Source: Coriobacteriia bacterium (lineage in GTDB: Bacteria; Actinomycetota; Coriobacteriia; Anaerosomatales; Anaerosomataceae). Taken from it: a stretch of 64,000 nucleotides of DNA. Position 1 is the stretch's first letter. Each line of letters opens with the position of its first letter. The notes beneath the pieces are model-generated. The model was not told where the DNA came from. It searched no databases and was given only the letters and a program-made list of their open reading frames with translations. Made by a program: the position numbers and the translations under genes. This document shows positions 1 through 7,974 of this stretch, in pieces. The stretch covers positions 1 to 64,000 of the forward strand of contig JAFGUS010000094.1 in the NCBI GenBank assembly GCA_016938395.1. The letters run 5' to 3'.

Positions 1-86
1 AGGCGCGCGACCTCGCTCACCGTGAGCGGGGCCGAGGCCGCAACGTCTCGGCTCCCGTTCTTCGTGTCATGTCTCGCAGTGCTCAT
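1..86 (-). CDS. MerR-family transcriptional regulator, N-terminus only (runs off the window edge)
   Basis: Reading leftwards from an ATG at 86 gives about 28 residues ending LTVSEVARL, the hallmark opening of the MerR helix-turn-helix after a short N-terminal extension. A strong ribosome binding site, GGAGGTGA on the minus strand, sits about 9 bases before the ATG. The rest of the gene lies outside the window. The call is supported by a MerR-type promoter immediately upstream (109-139). The effector cannot be told from what is visible. An internal GTG at 20 is an alternative start but has no comparable ribosome binding site. Confidence 0.62.
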   Translation of the reverse strand, partial: MSTARHDTKNGSRDVAASAPLTVSEVAR

Positions 87-108
87 CTGACAGCTCACCT
101 CCGCGCAG

Positions 109-139
109 ATCATAGACTCTCACGTTACGTGAGGGTCAA
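109..139 (-). promoter_or_regulatory. MerR-type promoter with 19-bp spacer and palindromic operator
   Basis: On the minus strand a -35 TTGACC (139-134) and a -10 TATGAT (114-109) are separated by 19 bp rather than 17. The spacer holds CTCACGT-N-ACGTGAG (119-133), a perfect palindrome of 7-bp arms around one base. An overlong spacer with the operator inside it is the classical architecture of MerR-family promoters, which the regulator activates by distorting the DNA. Transcription would start about 15 bases before the ATG of the divergent MerR-like gene, so autoregulation is inferred. Confidence 0.65.
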
Positions 140-214
140 GACGCCGATCTCATGTGCCCGCGGTCACGGCCGGGAGCGGTACGATGGGTGGGTAGCCGAA
201 GCAGGGAGGGGCAC

Positions 215-736
215 ATGGCACGAACGGGCTGGAGGGCCAAGCGCGGGCGCAAGGCGGTCGCCGCGGTGGTCTTCGCGGTGCTGGGGCGCGGGTTGGTCGC
301 CGCGGCGCGGCTTGACGAACGCGTGCGCGCCGAAGCGGCGTCGTGGCCGGAGGACACCGTCATCACCCTGAGAATCGCACCTTTCGGGCCCCAGGTGTCC
401 TGGCGCATGGGCGAGGGGGTGCTCGAGTATCTCGGCGGCGCTCAGGTGACACCGTCGCTTGCGGTCACCTTCAAGAGCGTGGATGGGGCGCTGCCGCTGC
501 TCGTGGGCATGAAGTCGGTCCTCGGAGCCTTTGCCGAGCATCGGGCTACCGTGGCCGGTGACCTGGCGCTTGCGATGTCGTTCGTGCGCTGCCTGCACAT
601 CGTCGAGGGCTACCTGTTCCCCGACCTCATGACGCGTCGCATCCTGCCGCGTCCTGCCGAGCGCCGTGCCGGTCATCTGGTCGCTTACGGAACGCTCGTG
701 TTCCGCCGTGCCCGTCTGGAAGGAGCCTCCTCGTGA
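215..736 (+). CDS. SCP2-like (sterol carrier) domain protein, 173 aa
   Basis: The frame is open from further upstream, but ATG 215 has a purine-rich AGGGAGGGG about 4 bases before it and is the most plausible start. Residues 1-35 are basic then hydrophobic (AVAAVVFAVLG). The remainder has the alternating pattern of an SCP2-type lipid-binding fold (TPSLAVTFKSVDGALPLLVG). It ends inside the start of the alcohol dehydrogenase gene (GTGA overlap at 733-736), so it is translationally coupled to the ADH/AOR pair. Small SCP2-like proteins can accompany such oxidoreductases; a role in binding hydrophobic aldehydes or alcohols is only an inference. The family call is by pattern, not by alignment. Confidence 0.5.
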   Translation: MARTGWRAKRGRKAVAAVVFAVLGRGLVAAARLDERVRAEAASWPEDTVITLRIAPFGPQVSWRMGEGVLEYLGGAQVTPSLAVTFKSVDGALPLLVGMKSVLGAFAEHRATVAGDLALAMSFVRCLHIVEGYLFPDLMTRRILPRPAERRAGHLVAYGTLVFRRARLEGASS

Positions 737-1914
737 TCCCCGACTACTACGAGTTCTGCAACTCCACCAAAATCGTCTCGGGCGCGCGCGCCATCGAGCA
801 CATCGGCTACGAACTCGCCGCGCTCGGGGCCTCGCGGCCCCTCGTGCTCACTAACGCACAGCTGCTCGAGCTCAAGGTGGCCACGATCGTGATCGACGCG
901 CTCGCCGACACCGATGCGGAAGTCGCGGGCGTGTACGACGCGGTGCCGGTTGACTCCTCGGCGGCGGTGGTGGACGACGTGGCGCGCGCCTACCGCGAGG
1001 CCGGTGCTGACGCGATCGTTGCGGTGGGTGGGGGCTCGGTACTCGATACCGCCAAGGGCGCGATGATCGTGCTCACTCACGGCGGGTCGCTGATGGAGCA
1101 CCGCGGAGCCGAGAGCCTGCTCGGCAGGCGCGCGGTGACCTTCATCGCGATCCCCACCACAGCCGGCACCGGTTCGGAAGTCACCTCGGCGGCGGTCATC
1201 AAGGACACCGACCGGCACGTGAAGATGGGCTTCACGTCGCTCTCGCTCCTGCCCGACGTCGCGATCCTCGATCCCCGGCTGACGGTGGGACTCCCGCCGC
1301 GCCTGACCGCCTCGACGGCGATGGATGCGCTCACGCACGCGGTGGAGTCGGTCAGCTGCGTGCAGGCCAATCCGCTCTCGGACTGCTACGCCAAGGCCGC
1401 GATCGGACTCATCCGCGACTATCTTCCGGTGGCGCTCGACGACCCGAGGTCTTCGAAGGCGCGCCTGGCGCTCGCCAATGCCGCGCTTATGGCGGGTGCA
1501 GCGTTTTCCAACGCGATGGTGGGCATCGTGCACGCGATGGGTCACGCAGCCGGCGGTGTTGCGGGCATTCCGCACGGTGAGGCGATGAGCGTTCTGCTGC
1601 CCCACGGCATGGCCTACAACCTCGATGTGGCGTGCGACCGGTACGGGGAGCTGCTGATCGATCTCGCCGGCGTCGAGACGCACGCAGCCACGCCGGCCGC
1701 CGATCGCGGCGCTGCGGCGATCGGCGCAGTGCGCTCCATAACGGCCCTGCTCCACGAGCGGACGGGCCTTCCGGTCACGCTCGGCGAGATGGGTGTCCAG
1801 CCCGAGCAGATCCCGGACATCGCCCGCGCCGCGCTGGATGACGGAGCGATGTCGATGAACCCGAAGCAGCCGAGCTACGAGGAGCTTATCGATATCCTGA
1901 AGGGCGCGCTGTGA
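733..1914 (+). CDS. Iron-containing (group III) alcohol dehydrogenase, 393 aa
   Basis: Full-length NAD(P)-dependent Fe-ADH, interconverting an alcohol and an aldehyde in the cytoplasm. Visible family marks are the nucleotide-binding GGGSVLDTAK (99-108), IPTTAGTGSEVT (140-151), and metal ligands in DALTHAVES (Asp198, His202), HAMGHAAGG (His267 or His271) and IPHGEAMSVLLPH (His281). GTG start at 733 has AGGAG 8 bases upstream and overlaps the previous stop. The stop overlaps the start of the aldehyde ferredoxin oxidoreductase, so alcohol, aldehyde and acid interconversion is encoded in one operon. The physiological substrate is not readable from the sequence. Confidence 0.9.
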   Translation: MIPDYYEFCNSTKIVSGARAIEHIGYELAALGASRPLVLTNAQLLELKVATIVIDALADTDAEVAGVYDAVPVDSSAAVVDDVARAYREAGADAIVAVGGGSVLDTAKGAMIVLTHGGSLMEHRGAESLLGRRAVTFIAIPTTAGTGSEVTSAAVIKDTDRHVKMGFTSLSLLPDVAILDPRLTVGLPPRLTASTAMDALTHAVESVSCVQANPLSDCYAKAAIGLIRDYLPVALDDPRSSKARLALANAALMAGAAFSNAMVGIVHAMGHAAGGVAGIPHGEAMSVLLPHGMAYNLDVACDRYGELLIDLAGVETHAATPAADRGAAAIGAVRSITALLHERTGLPVTLGEMGVQPEQIPDIARAALDDGAMSMNPKQPSYEELIDILKGAL

Positions 1915-3908
1915 GTGGGCCGCAGGGCGGCTGGATGGGGCGGGTCCTGCGCGTCGATCTGAGCACGCGTGACGTGAGCGACTATCCCTGGTCCGACGAG
2001 AATCGCCGCACGTGGCTCGGCGGCAAGGCGATGGCCGCACGGATCCTGGCTGACGTGCTGTCGGACGTCTCCGCATCAGCGGAGGGCGCCGCGGATCAGC
2101 CGGGTCACGAAACAGACCCGCTCGGGCCGGAGAACGTGGTCGTCATCTCCACCGGTCCGCTCACCGGCACCGGTGCACCGTCGAGTGCACGCTTCAACCT
2201 CTCGGCACTCTCGCCGCTCACCGGTCTCGTGGCCTCGTCCAACTGCGGCGGCCCCTTCGGCGCGCACTTGAAGAAGGCGGGCTACGACGCGCTCGTGCTC
2301 GTCGGGCGCGCGGCCTCTCCGGTCTGGCTCGAGGTGAACGAGGCAGGTGTCGTGTTCCACGATGCCGCCGACGTGTGGGGCATGCGAACGGGCGAGGCAC
2401 AGACGGCGCTCTCCGGCACCGTGGACAGCCGCTCGGGCGTGCTCGTGATCGGTCCTGCCGGCGAGCACCTCGTCCCGTACGCGTGCGTCATTTCGGGCGA
2501 GCGCGCGGCCGGCCGCGCTGGCATGGGCGCCGTCTTCGGCAGCAAGAACGTGAAGGGCCTCGTCGCGTGGGGAACCCGGAAGGTCCCGGTGGCACATCCC
2601 GAGAAGTACCGGGTGCACCTGAAGCGCTGGACGGCGTCGATCAAGGCGCACCCCATCGCGGGCGGCTCGCTGCCCCGACTCGGCACGGCCGGCTTCCTCG
2701 AGCCGATGCAGGAGCTCGGCATCGTGGCGACGCGCAACTTCACACGCGGCCGGTTCGAACGCGCGGCCGAGATCGACGGGGAGGCGCTCGCCGCGCGCCG
2801 TCTCGTTGGGACGGGCGGTTGCGCGGCGTGCCCGATCCACTGCGGGCGGGTCGTCGAGCTTGACGGGCAACGCATCAAGGGGCCGGAACTCGAGACACTC
2901 GTGCTGCTCGGCGCGAACATCGAGAACCCCGACCTGGACCGCATCATCGAGTGGAACGCGCTCTTGGACGAGCTCGGCCTGGACACGATGAGCACCGGCG
3001 TCACGCTCTCCTACGCGATGGAGGCTGCCGAGAAGGGCCTCTGGGACAGCGGGCTGCGCTTCGGCGAGACCGACGGGCTCGCGTCACTGTTCGAGGACAT
3101 CGCGTATCGTCGCGGACTCGGTGCCGAGCTTGCCGAGGGTTCGCGCCGGCTGGCCGAGCGCTACGGCGGCGCGGGCTTCGCCATGAACGTGAAGGGTCTC
3201 GAGCTTGCGGCCTACGAACCGCGGAGTGCGGTGGGGCAGGGCCTCGGGTATGCGGTCTCCAACCGCGGCGGTTGCCACCTGAACGCCGGGTACGCGGTGG
3301 CGCTCGAGGGGCTCGCGCTTCGCATGGATGGCCGCTCGACCGCGGGCAAGGCCGCACTCACCGCGTTCTTCCAGGACCTGATGGAGGTCGTCTCCTCGGC
3401 GGGCGTCTGTCTGTTCACGACGCTGAGCGTGCTTCCCGGTGCGCTCGTGGAGCATCCCGAACGGGGTGTGGGGGCGTTCGTGGCGCGTGCATTCTCGTAC
3501 GCGGGTGGGCTCATGCGCGTGCTGCGTATCCTCCCGCGCGCGCTGCTCGGTATCCCCATGCCGCTCGTGCCACACCTGCGCGCCATCGAGCTCGTGACCG
3601 GCGAGCACTACGGCTTCGGCGGCTTCTGGTCGCTCGGCGAGCGCGGGTACACGCTCGAGCGAATGCTCGGTCTGCGCTTCGGCAACGGCGGCGCGCTCGG
3701 CGATACGCTGCCCGCGCGGCTGCTCGAGGAGCCGATGGATGCCGACGATGACACGAGTGTGGTGCCGCTTGCGGCGCTCAAGCGCGACTACTACCGCCAG
3801 CGCGGCTGGGACGAGCACGGCGTGCCGACGCCCGGCGTACTCAGGCGGCTTGGCATCCCGGCCTCAGACGGGCACTCCGGAGCCTCGCGCGCCGTGGGCG
3901 AAAGTTAG
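1911..3908 (+). CDS. aor: Aldehyde ferredoxin oxidoreductase (tungsten/molybdenum bis-pterin enzyme), 665 aa
   Basis: Oxidises aldehydes to carboxylic acids with ferredoxin, or the reverse. The N-terminal domain (about 1-215) shows LRVDLSTR, LGGKAMAAR, STGPLTGTGAPSSARFN and SNCGGPFG, typical of the tungstopterin-binding half. The 4Fe-4S ligands are visible as CAACPIHC (Cys304, 307, 311) plus a distal Cys near 500 (SSAGVCLF). Length is about normal (family about 600-670). GTG start overlaps the ADH stop (GTGA). Together with the Fe-ADH this gives a route between alcohols, aldehydes and acids linked to low-potential ferredoxin, which the 2-oxoacid oxidoreductase at 29-32 kb also uses. Requires tungsten or molybdenum cofactor synthesis encoded elsewhere. 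Confidence 0.93.
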   Translation: MSGPQGGWMGRVLRVDLSTRDVSDYPWSDENRRTWLGGKAMAARILADVLSDVSASAEGAADQPGHETDPLGPENVVVISTGPLTGTGAPSSARFNLSALSPLTGLVASSNCGGPFGAHLKKAGYDALVLVGRAASPVWLEVNEAGVVFHDAADVWGMRTGEAQTALSGTVDSRSGVLVIGPAGEHLVPYACVISGERAAGRAGMGAVFGSKNVKGLVAWGTRKVPVAHPEKYRVHLKRWTASIKAHPIAGGSLPRLGTAGFLEPMQELGIVATRNFTRGRFERAAEIDGEALAARRLVGTGGCAACPIHCGRVVELDGQRIKGPELETLVLLGANIENPDLDRIIEWNALLDELGLDTMSTGVTLSYAMEAAEKGLWDSGLRFGETDGLASLFEDIAYRRGLGAELAEGSRRLAERYGGAGFAMNVKGLELAAYEPRSAVGQGLGYAVSNRGGCHLNAGYAVALEGLALRMDGRSTAGKAALTAFFQDLMEVVSSAGVCLFTTLSVLPGALVEHPERGVGAFVARAFSYAGGLMRVLRILPRALLGIPMPLVPHLRAIELVTGEHYGFGGFWSLGERGYTLERMLGLRFGNGGALGDTLPARLLEEPMDADDDTSVVPLAALKRDYYRQRGWDEHGVPTPGVLRRLGIPASDGHSGASRAVGES

Positions 3909-3913
3909 GCAGC

Positions 3914-4768
3914 ATGCCCACCGTCCTCCTCGCGCTCACCACATCGCTGCTCTTCGGGGTCGGCGACTTCTTAGGCGGCATCGCCACGCGGCGTGATTCT
4001 GCGTATGCGGTGACCGGTACCTCGCACCTGCTCTCAATCGTCCTTCTCGGCATCGCGGTGGTGGTGCTTCCCGCGGCCACGCCGAGCAGCGGCGACCTGC
4101 TCTGGGGCGCGGCATCGGGCCTCTCGGGCGTCATCGGCGTGATGTCGCTCTTCGCGGCGCTCGCACTGGGGCGGATGAGCATCGTGGCACCGGTGGTTGC
4201 GGCGCTCTCGGCTGCGCTGCCCGCGCTCTTCGACCTGGTGTCGGGCACCAGGCTCTCACCGGTGACGCTCGGCGGGATCGTGCTCGCGCTCGTGGCGATC
4301 GTGATCGTCAGCCTCGCACCCGACGACCGAGTCCACGCACCGGCACATGAGTACCGGCCCCGGCTCGCGCTCGCCCTCTCGCTCGTGGCGGGCGTCGGGT
4401 TCTCCGGGGCATTCATCTCGTACTCGTTCACGTCAGCCGAGAGCGGCCTCACGCCGGTACTCGCCGCCCGCGTGGTGTCGATCGTCGTGTCGGTCGCGCT
4501 CGCGTTCATCGTGGGTCGCGGGTTTCCCGCCGATCGCACCGCAATGCCTGCCGCCCTCGGGGCCGGCCTCACCGACGCGCTCGCCAACGTCACGATGCTC
4601 ACCGCTATCCGGCTCGGACCGCTCGCGATCGCCTCGGTGCTCGGCTCGCTCTTCCCCGTGGTGGTCGTGGTGCTTGCGCGCGTCTTTCTTGGCGAACGGC
4701 TCACGGGGCTCCAGCGCGCCGGTGTGGCGCTTGCACTCGTTGCGGTGCTGCTGTCCGCCGCCCCGTAG
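3914..4768 (+). CDS. EamA/DMT-family transporter, 284 aa
   Basis: Very hydrophobic protein with about ten predicted membrane segments in two repeats of the EamA type: residues 1-140 and 150-284, each ending with a GxxLxLxG-rich helix (LGERLTGLQRAGVALALVAVLL at the C-terminus). It lies five bases after the aldehyde oxidoreductase stop, so it may be cotranscribed. Substrates of this family (amino acids, nucleotide or cofactor precursors, small metabolites) cannot be predicted from sequence; export of a product of the upstream pathway is possible but unproven. Confidence 0.8.
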   Translation: MPTVLLALTTSLLFGVGDFLGGIATRRDSAYAVTGTSHLLSIVLLGIAVVVLPAATPSSGDLLWGAASGLSGVIGVMSLFAALALGRMSIVAPVVAALSAALPALFDLVSGTRLSPVTLGGIVLALVAIVIVSLAPDDRVHAPAHEYRPRLALALSLVAGVGFSGAFISYSFTSAESGLTPVLAARVVSIVVSVALAFIVGRGFPADRTAMPAALGAGLTDALANVTMLTAIRLGPLAIASVLGSLFPVVVVVLARVFLGERLTGLQRAGVALALVAVLLSAAP

Positions 4769-4846
4769 CTGCGTGCAGAGACGCTGAGGTCGCACAGGCC
4801 CCCACATCGGGTACCCTTAACGTGACGGCACCGTGAAGGAGCGCGC

Positions 4847-5317
4847 ATGCTCGAGATCGACACCCCGGGACGCGGCACGCTCGACCTCGAGCATCTGCTG
4901 CTCGACGTCAACGGCACGATCGCAGCAGGCGGTGTGCTCGTGCCCGGCGTGGCCGAGGCGCTCGCATCGCTCGAGAGTGTGCTCCACGCAGTGGCCGTCA
5001 CCGCCGACACGCACGGTACGGCCCCGGCGCTTCGCGCTGCAACCGGCATCGACATCATCGTCATCGCGCCCGGAAACGAAGCCGCGCAGAAGCAGGCGCT
5101 GCTGCGCGAACTCGGCGCGGAGCGAACGGTGGCCGTCGGCAACGGGGCCAACGACGCGCTCATGCTGCGTGAGGCAGCGGTGGGAATCGCCGTCATTGGT
5201 ACCGAGGGCGCCGCCCGTGCGGCCCTCGATGCGGCCGACATCGTGGTGACCGACATCGCCGACGCGCTCGCACTGCTCCTCGAGCCGCGGCGCCTTCTTG
5301 CGACACTCCGGACGTGA
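4847..5317 (+). CDS. HAD-superfamily protein resembling the soluble P-type ATPase phosphorylation domain, 156 aa
   Basis: Short HAD-fold protein. Motif I reads DVNGT (about residues 24-28), with Asn where most HAD phosphatases have the second Asp. Motif IV is present as GNGANDALML, followed by GIAVIG and a helix like those in P-type ATPases (AADIVVTDIADAL). Proteins of this type are usually annotated as HAD hydrolase or ATPase P and have no agreed substrate. ATG 4847 is preceded by GAAGGAG and a -10-like TACCCT at about 4813. It is followed after 7 bases by psuK, so it may belong to the pseudouridine salvage operon. Confidence 0.7.
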   Translation: MLEIDTPGRGTLDLEHLLLDVNGTIAAGGVLVPGVAEALASLESVLHAVAVTADTHGTAPALRAATGIDIIVIAPGNEAAQKQALLRELGAERTVAVGNGANDALMLREAAVGIAVIGTEGAARAALDAADIVVTDIADALALLLEPRRLLATLRT

Positions 5318-5324
5318 GGTGCCG

Positions 5325-6227
5325 ATGAGCGGGCCACACATCACGGTCATCGGTGGCGCGAACACCGATATCGTCGGCATCCCGAGCGGTCGCTATGCGG
5401 CGCGCGACTCGAACCCGGGGCACGTGCGGGTGAGCGCCGGCGGCGTGGCCCGCAACGTCGCCGAGAACCTGGCGCGCCTCGGTGCGCAGGTCCGGCTTGT
5501 CACCGCATTCGGCTCCGACGCCGACGGCGACGAGCTCGAGCGGTCCTGCTCCGTGGTCGGCATCGACACGAGCCACAGCATCATCGCATCGGGCCTTCCC
5601 GGCTCGCGGTACCTGGCGGTACTCGACGGGGCGGGTGACCTCGCCGCTGCGGTCTCCGACATGCGTGCTCTCGAACGGCTCACACCCGATGCGCTCGACG
5701 CTGCGGCGTTCGCGGGCGCCGATGCCGTCGTGCTCGACACGAACCTGCAGGCGAGCACCATCGCCCGTGCGGTGGAACTCGCAGGGGACGTTCCCGTGGT
5801 GCTCGACCCCGTGTCGACGGCCAAGTCATCGGCGGCCCTGCCGGTTCTCGGGCGGCTCGCGGGGCTCAAAGCGAACCTCCGCGAAGCGGAGGCGCTCTCG
5901 GGTGCCGCGGGTGCCGCGGGGGCCGGCCAACGACTGCTTCAGGCAGGAACGCGGTGGGTGTTCGTGTCGCTGGGTCCCGAGGGCGTCTGGGCGGGCTCCG
6001 CCGAGGAATCGTTCGTGCTGCCGGCCGAGCGGGCGGCCGTGGTGAACGTTACCGGCGCCGGTGACGCGTTCACCGCCGGCATCACATGGGGCATCGCGAT
6101 CGGCGCGACGCTGCGCGAGACGGCGCGGATCGCGGGCGCGCTTTCGGCACTCACCGTTGAGAGCGAGCGCACGGTCAGCGATCGGATGAGCGCGGAGGCG
6201 CTTCGAGAGAGGACGGTGCAGCCGTGA
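5325..6227 (+). CDS. psuK: Pseudouridine kinase, PfkB/ribokinase family, 300 aa
   Basis: Phosphorylates pseudouridine to pseudouridine 5'-phosphate for cleavage by the next gene. PfkB signatures are visible at both ends: GGANTDI and SAGGVARNVAENLARLG near the N-terminus, and the anion-hole/catalytic motif VTGAGDAFTAGITWG near residue 245. ATG 5325 is chosen because GTGAGGTG lies just before it and conserved sequence begins there; the frame also runs upstream. The stop overlaps the psuG start (GTGA). Specificity for pseudouridine rests on the pairing with psuG; the kinase alone would be called only a sugar/nucleoside kinase. Confidence 0.85.
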   Translation: MSGPHITVIGGANTDIVGIPSGRYAARDSNPGHVRVSAGGVARNVAENLARLGAQVRLVTAFGSDADGDELERSCSVVGIDTSHSIIASGLPGSRYLAVLDGAGDLAAAVSDMRALERLTPDALDAAAFAGADAVVLDTNLQASTIARAVELAGDVPVVLDPVSTAKSSAALPVLGRLAGLKANLREAEALSGAAGAAGAGQRLLQAGTRWVFVSLGPEGVWAGSAEESFVLPAERAAVVNVTGAGDAFTAGITWGIAIGATLRETARIAGALSALTVESERTVSDRMSAEALRERTVQP

Positions 6228-7177
6228 CCATGAGACCGCACATGCGCGTTTCCGCGGAGGTGGCAGACGCGCTCGACGCGGGAGGGCCGATCGTCGCGCT
6301 GGAGTCGACGATCATCTCCCACGGATTCCCGTACCCCGCCAACGTGGAGTGCGCCCGCGAATGCGAGCGCATCGTGCGCGAGGAAGGCGCTATTCCGGCG
6401 ACGATCGCCGTCATCGGTGGCCGACTAGCCGCGGGGCTCACCGCGGATGAGATCGAGCGGCTCGGCACAACGCGCGACACCCCGAAGGCAAGTCGGCGCG
6501 ACCTGCCGCTGCTCATCGCGCGTGGAAGCGATGGCGCAACGACGGTTGCGGGCACGATGGCCGTAGCCGCCATGGTCGGGATCCAGGTCTTCGCCACCGG
6601 CGGCATCGGCGGTGTCCACCGCGGTGCCGAGCGCTCGTTCGACATCTCGGCAGACCTCGAGGAGCTTGCGCGTACGAGCGTGGCCGTGATGTGCGCGGGG
6701 GCGAAGTCGGTGCTCGACATCGGCCTGACCCTCGAGTACCTCGAGACGCGCGGGGTGCCCGTGCTCGGCTACCGAAGCGATGCATTTCCGGCGTTCTACA
6801 CGCGCGATAGCGGGTTCGGGGTGGATGCCCGGTTCGAGACACCCGCGGAGATCGCGGCCGTTCTGCGGGCGAAGTGGGAGACCGGGCTCGTCGGGGGGGC
6901 GCTGGTGGCCAACCCCATACCCGAGCAGTATGCGCTCGATCCCGCTGAGATCGAGGCGACGATCTCCCACGCTCTCGCGGACGCACGCGAGGGAGGTGTG
7001 CGCGGCAAGCAGGTGACGCCGTTTCTTCTGGCGCGCATCCACGAACTCACGGGCGGGGCGAGCGAGTCGGCCAACAAGGAGCTGGTGTGGTCCAATGCGC
7101 GGCTCGCAGCGCAGGTGGCGGTTGCGCTCGCCGAGTACGGCCCGGTCGGGACGCACCGGCACGGGAGGCACGAATGA
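6224..7177 (+). CDS. psuG: Pseudouridine-5'-phosphate glycosidase, 317 aa
   Basis: Splits pseudouridine 5'-phosphate into uracil and ribose 5-phosphate. Conserved blocks are easily recognised: ALESTIISHGFPYP near residue 28, FATGGIGGVHRGAE near 125, CAGAKSVLDIGLTLEYLETRGVP near 157 and VANPIPEQYALD near 226. Length is as expected (E. coli enzyme is about 312 residues). The start may be GTG 6224 (overlapping the psuK stop) or the ATG two codons later. Overlap at both ends places psuK, psuG and the LOG-family gene in one transcript. Confidence 0.95.
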   Translation: MTMRPHMRVSAEVADALDAGGPIVALESTIISHGFPYPANVECARECERIVREEGAIPATIAVIGGRLAAGLTADEIERLGTTRDTPKASRRDLPLLIARGSDGATTVAGTMAVAAMVGIQVFATGGIGGVHRGAERSFDISADLEELARTSVAVMCAGAKSVLDIGLTLEYLETRGVPVLGYRSDAFPAFYTRDSGFGVDARFETPAEIAAVLRAKWETGLVGGALVANPIPEQYALDPAEIEATISHALADAREGGVRGKQVTPFLLARIHELTGGASESANKELVWSNARLAAQVAVALAEYGPVGTHRHGRHE

Positions 7178-7905
7178 CCGACGCACCCGACGAGCGCCGC
7201 GCGTACGACGACTCACTGCTCGAGATGGTCAACGGAGCCGAGGCCGACTTCCTCGCACACCGGCACGACCACCATGAGAACGTGGAAGGTGCCGTGCGGA
7301 TCTTCCTCGAGTTCCTGCGGGGCTTCGAGTTCCTCAAGATCGACCGGCCGTGCGTCACCGTCTTCGGTTCGGCACGATTCAAGGAGGGGCATCCGCACTA
7401 CGAGCAGGCGCGCGAGATGGGACGCGCGCTTGCCGAGGCGGGCTTCTGCGTGATGACCGGCGGCGGTCCCGGCATCATGGAGGCCGCCAACCGGGGTGCG
7501 CGTGAAGCCGGCGGACTCTCGCTCGGCGTCAACATCAGGCTCCCGCACGAGCAGCAGCCCAACCGGTACGTGGACCGGTTCATCGAATTCGAGCACTTCT
7601 TCGTCCGCAAGGTCATGCTCGTGAAGTACTCGTGCGCGTTCGTGGTGTGTCCGGGCGGCTTCGGCACGCTCGACGAGGTCTTCGAGACGCTCACGCTGAT
7701 GCAGACCGAGAAGATCGAGGGGTTCCCCGTGATCACACTGGGGAGTGCCTTCTGGGAGCCGATGTTCCACTTCTTCGAGAAGCGGCTCGTCGCCGAGGGC
7801 ACAATTGCGCCCGGTGACCTCGGACTCATCCACATCACCGACAGCGTCGCCGATGCGGTCGAGCACATCAAGCAGCATCCGCGGGGGTGCAAGGCGGAGT
7901 CGTGA
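7174..7905 (+). CDS. LOG-family (TIGR00730-like) nucleotide-processing protein, 243 aa
   Basis: Carries the LOG/lysine-decarboxylase-like fold motifs MTGGGPGIMEAANRGA and PGGFGTLDEVFE, which in characterised members bind nucleoside 5'-monophosphates and hydrolyse the base-ribose bond (cytokinin-activating phosphoribohydrolases or AMP/CMP nucleosidases). ATG 7174 overlaps the psuG stop (ATGA); upstream codons in the frame lie within psuG and are not used. An N-terminal extension of about 60 residues precedes the core, which suggests the longer, hexameric subtype. The neighbouring pseudouridine glycosidase suggests a shared role in recycling damaged or modified nucleotides. Confidence 0.85.
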   Translation: MTDAPDERRAYDDSLLEMVNGAEADFLAHRHDHHENVEGAVRIFLEFLRGFEFLKIDRPCVTVFGSARFKEGHPHYEQAREMGRALAEAGFCVMTGGGPGIMEAANRGAREAGGLSLGVNIRLPHEQQPNRYVDRFIEFEHFFVRKVMLVKYSCAFVVCPGGFGTLDEVFETLTLMQTEKIEGFPVITLGSAFWEPMFHFFEKRLVAEGTIAPGDLGLIHITDSVADAVEHIKQHPRGCKAES

Positions 7906-7974
7906 CGCTTGCACTCCGCGCGTCCGGCGCGTATAGCCTTGAGTAGCAGGTGAGGCGACCGGACGGGGTCCGCC

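Noticed and set aside
685..2076. Long open frames on the strand opposite real genes (for example antisense to the alcohol dehydrogenase, gamma subunit, Trk and EamA genes)
   Set aside because: High-GC DNA gives long antisense frames by codon bias; they lack ribosome binding sites and family motifs, while the other strand encodes recognisable enzymes.
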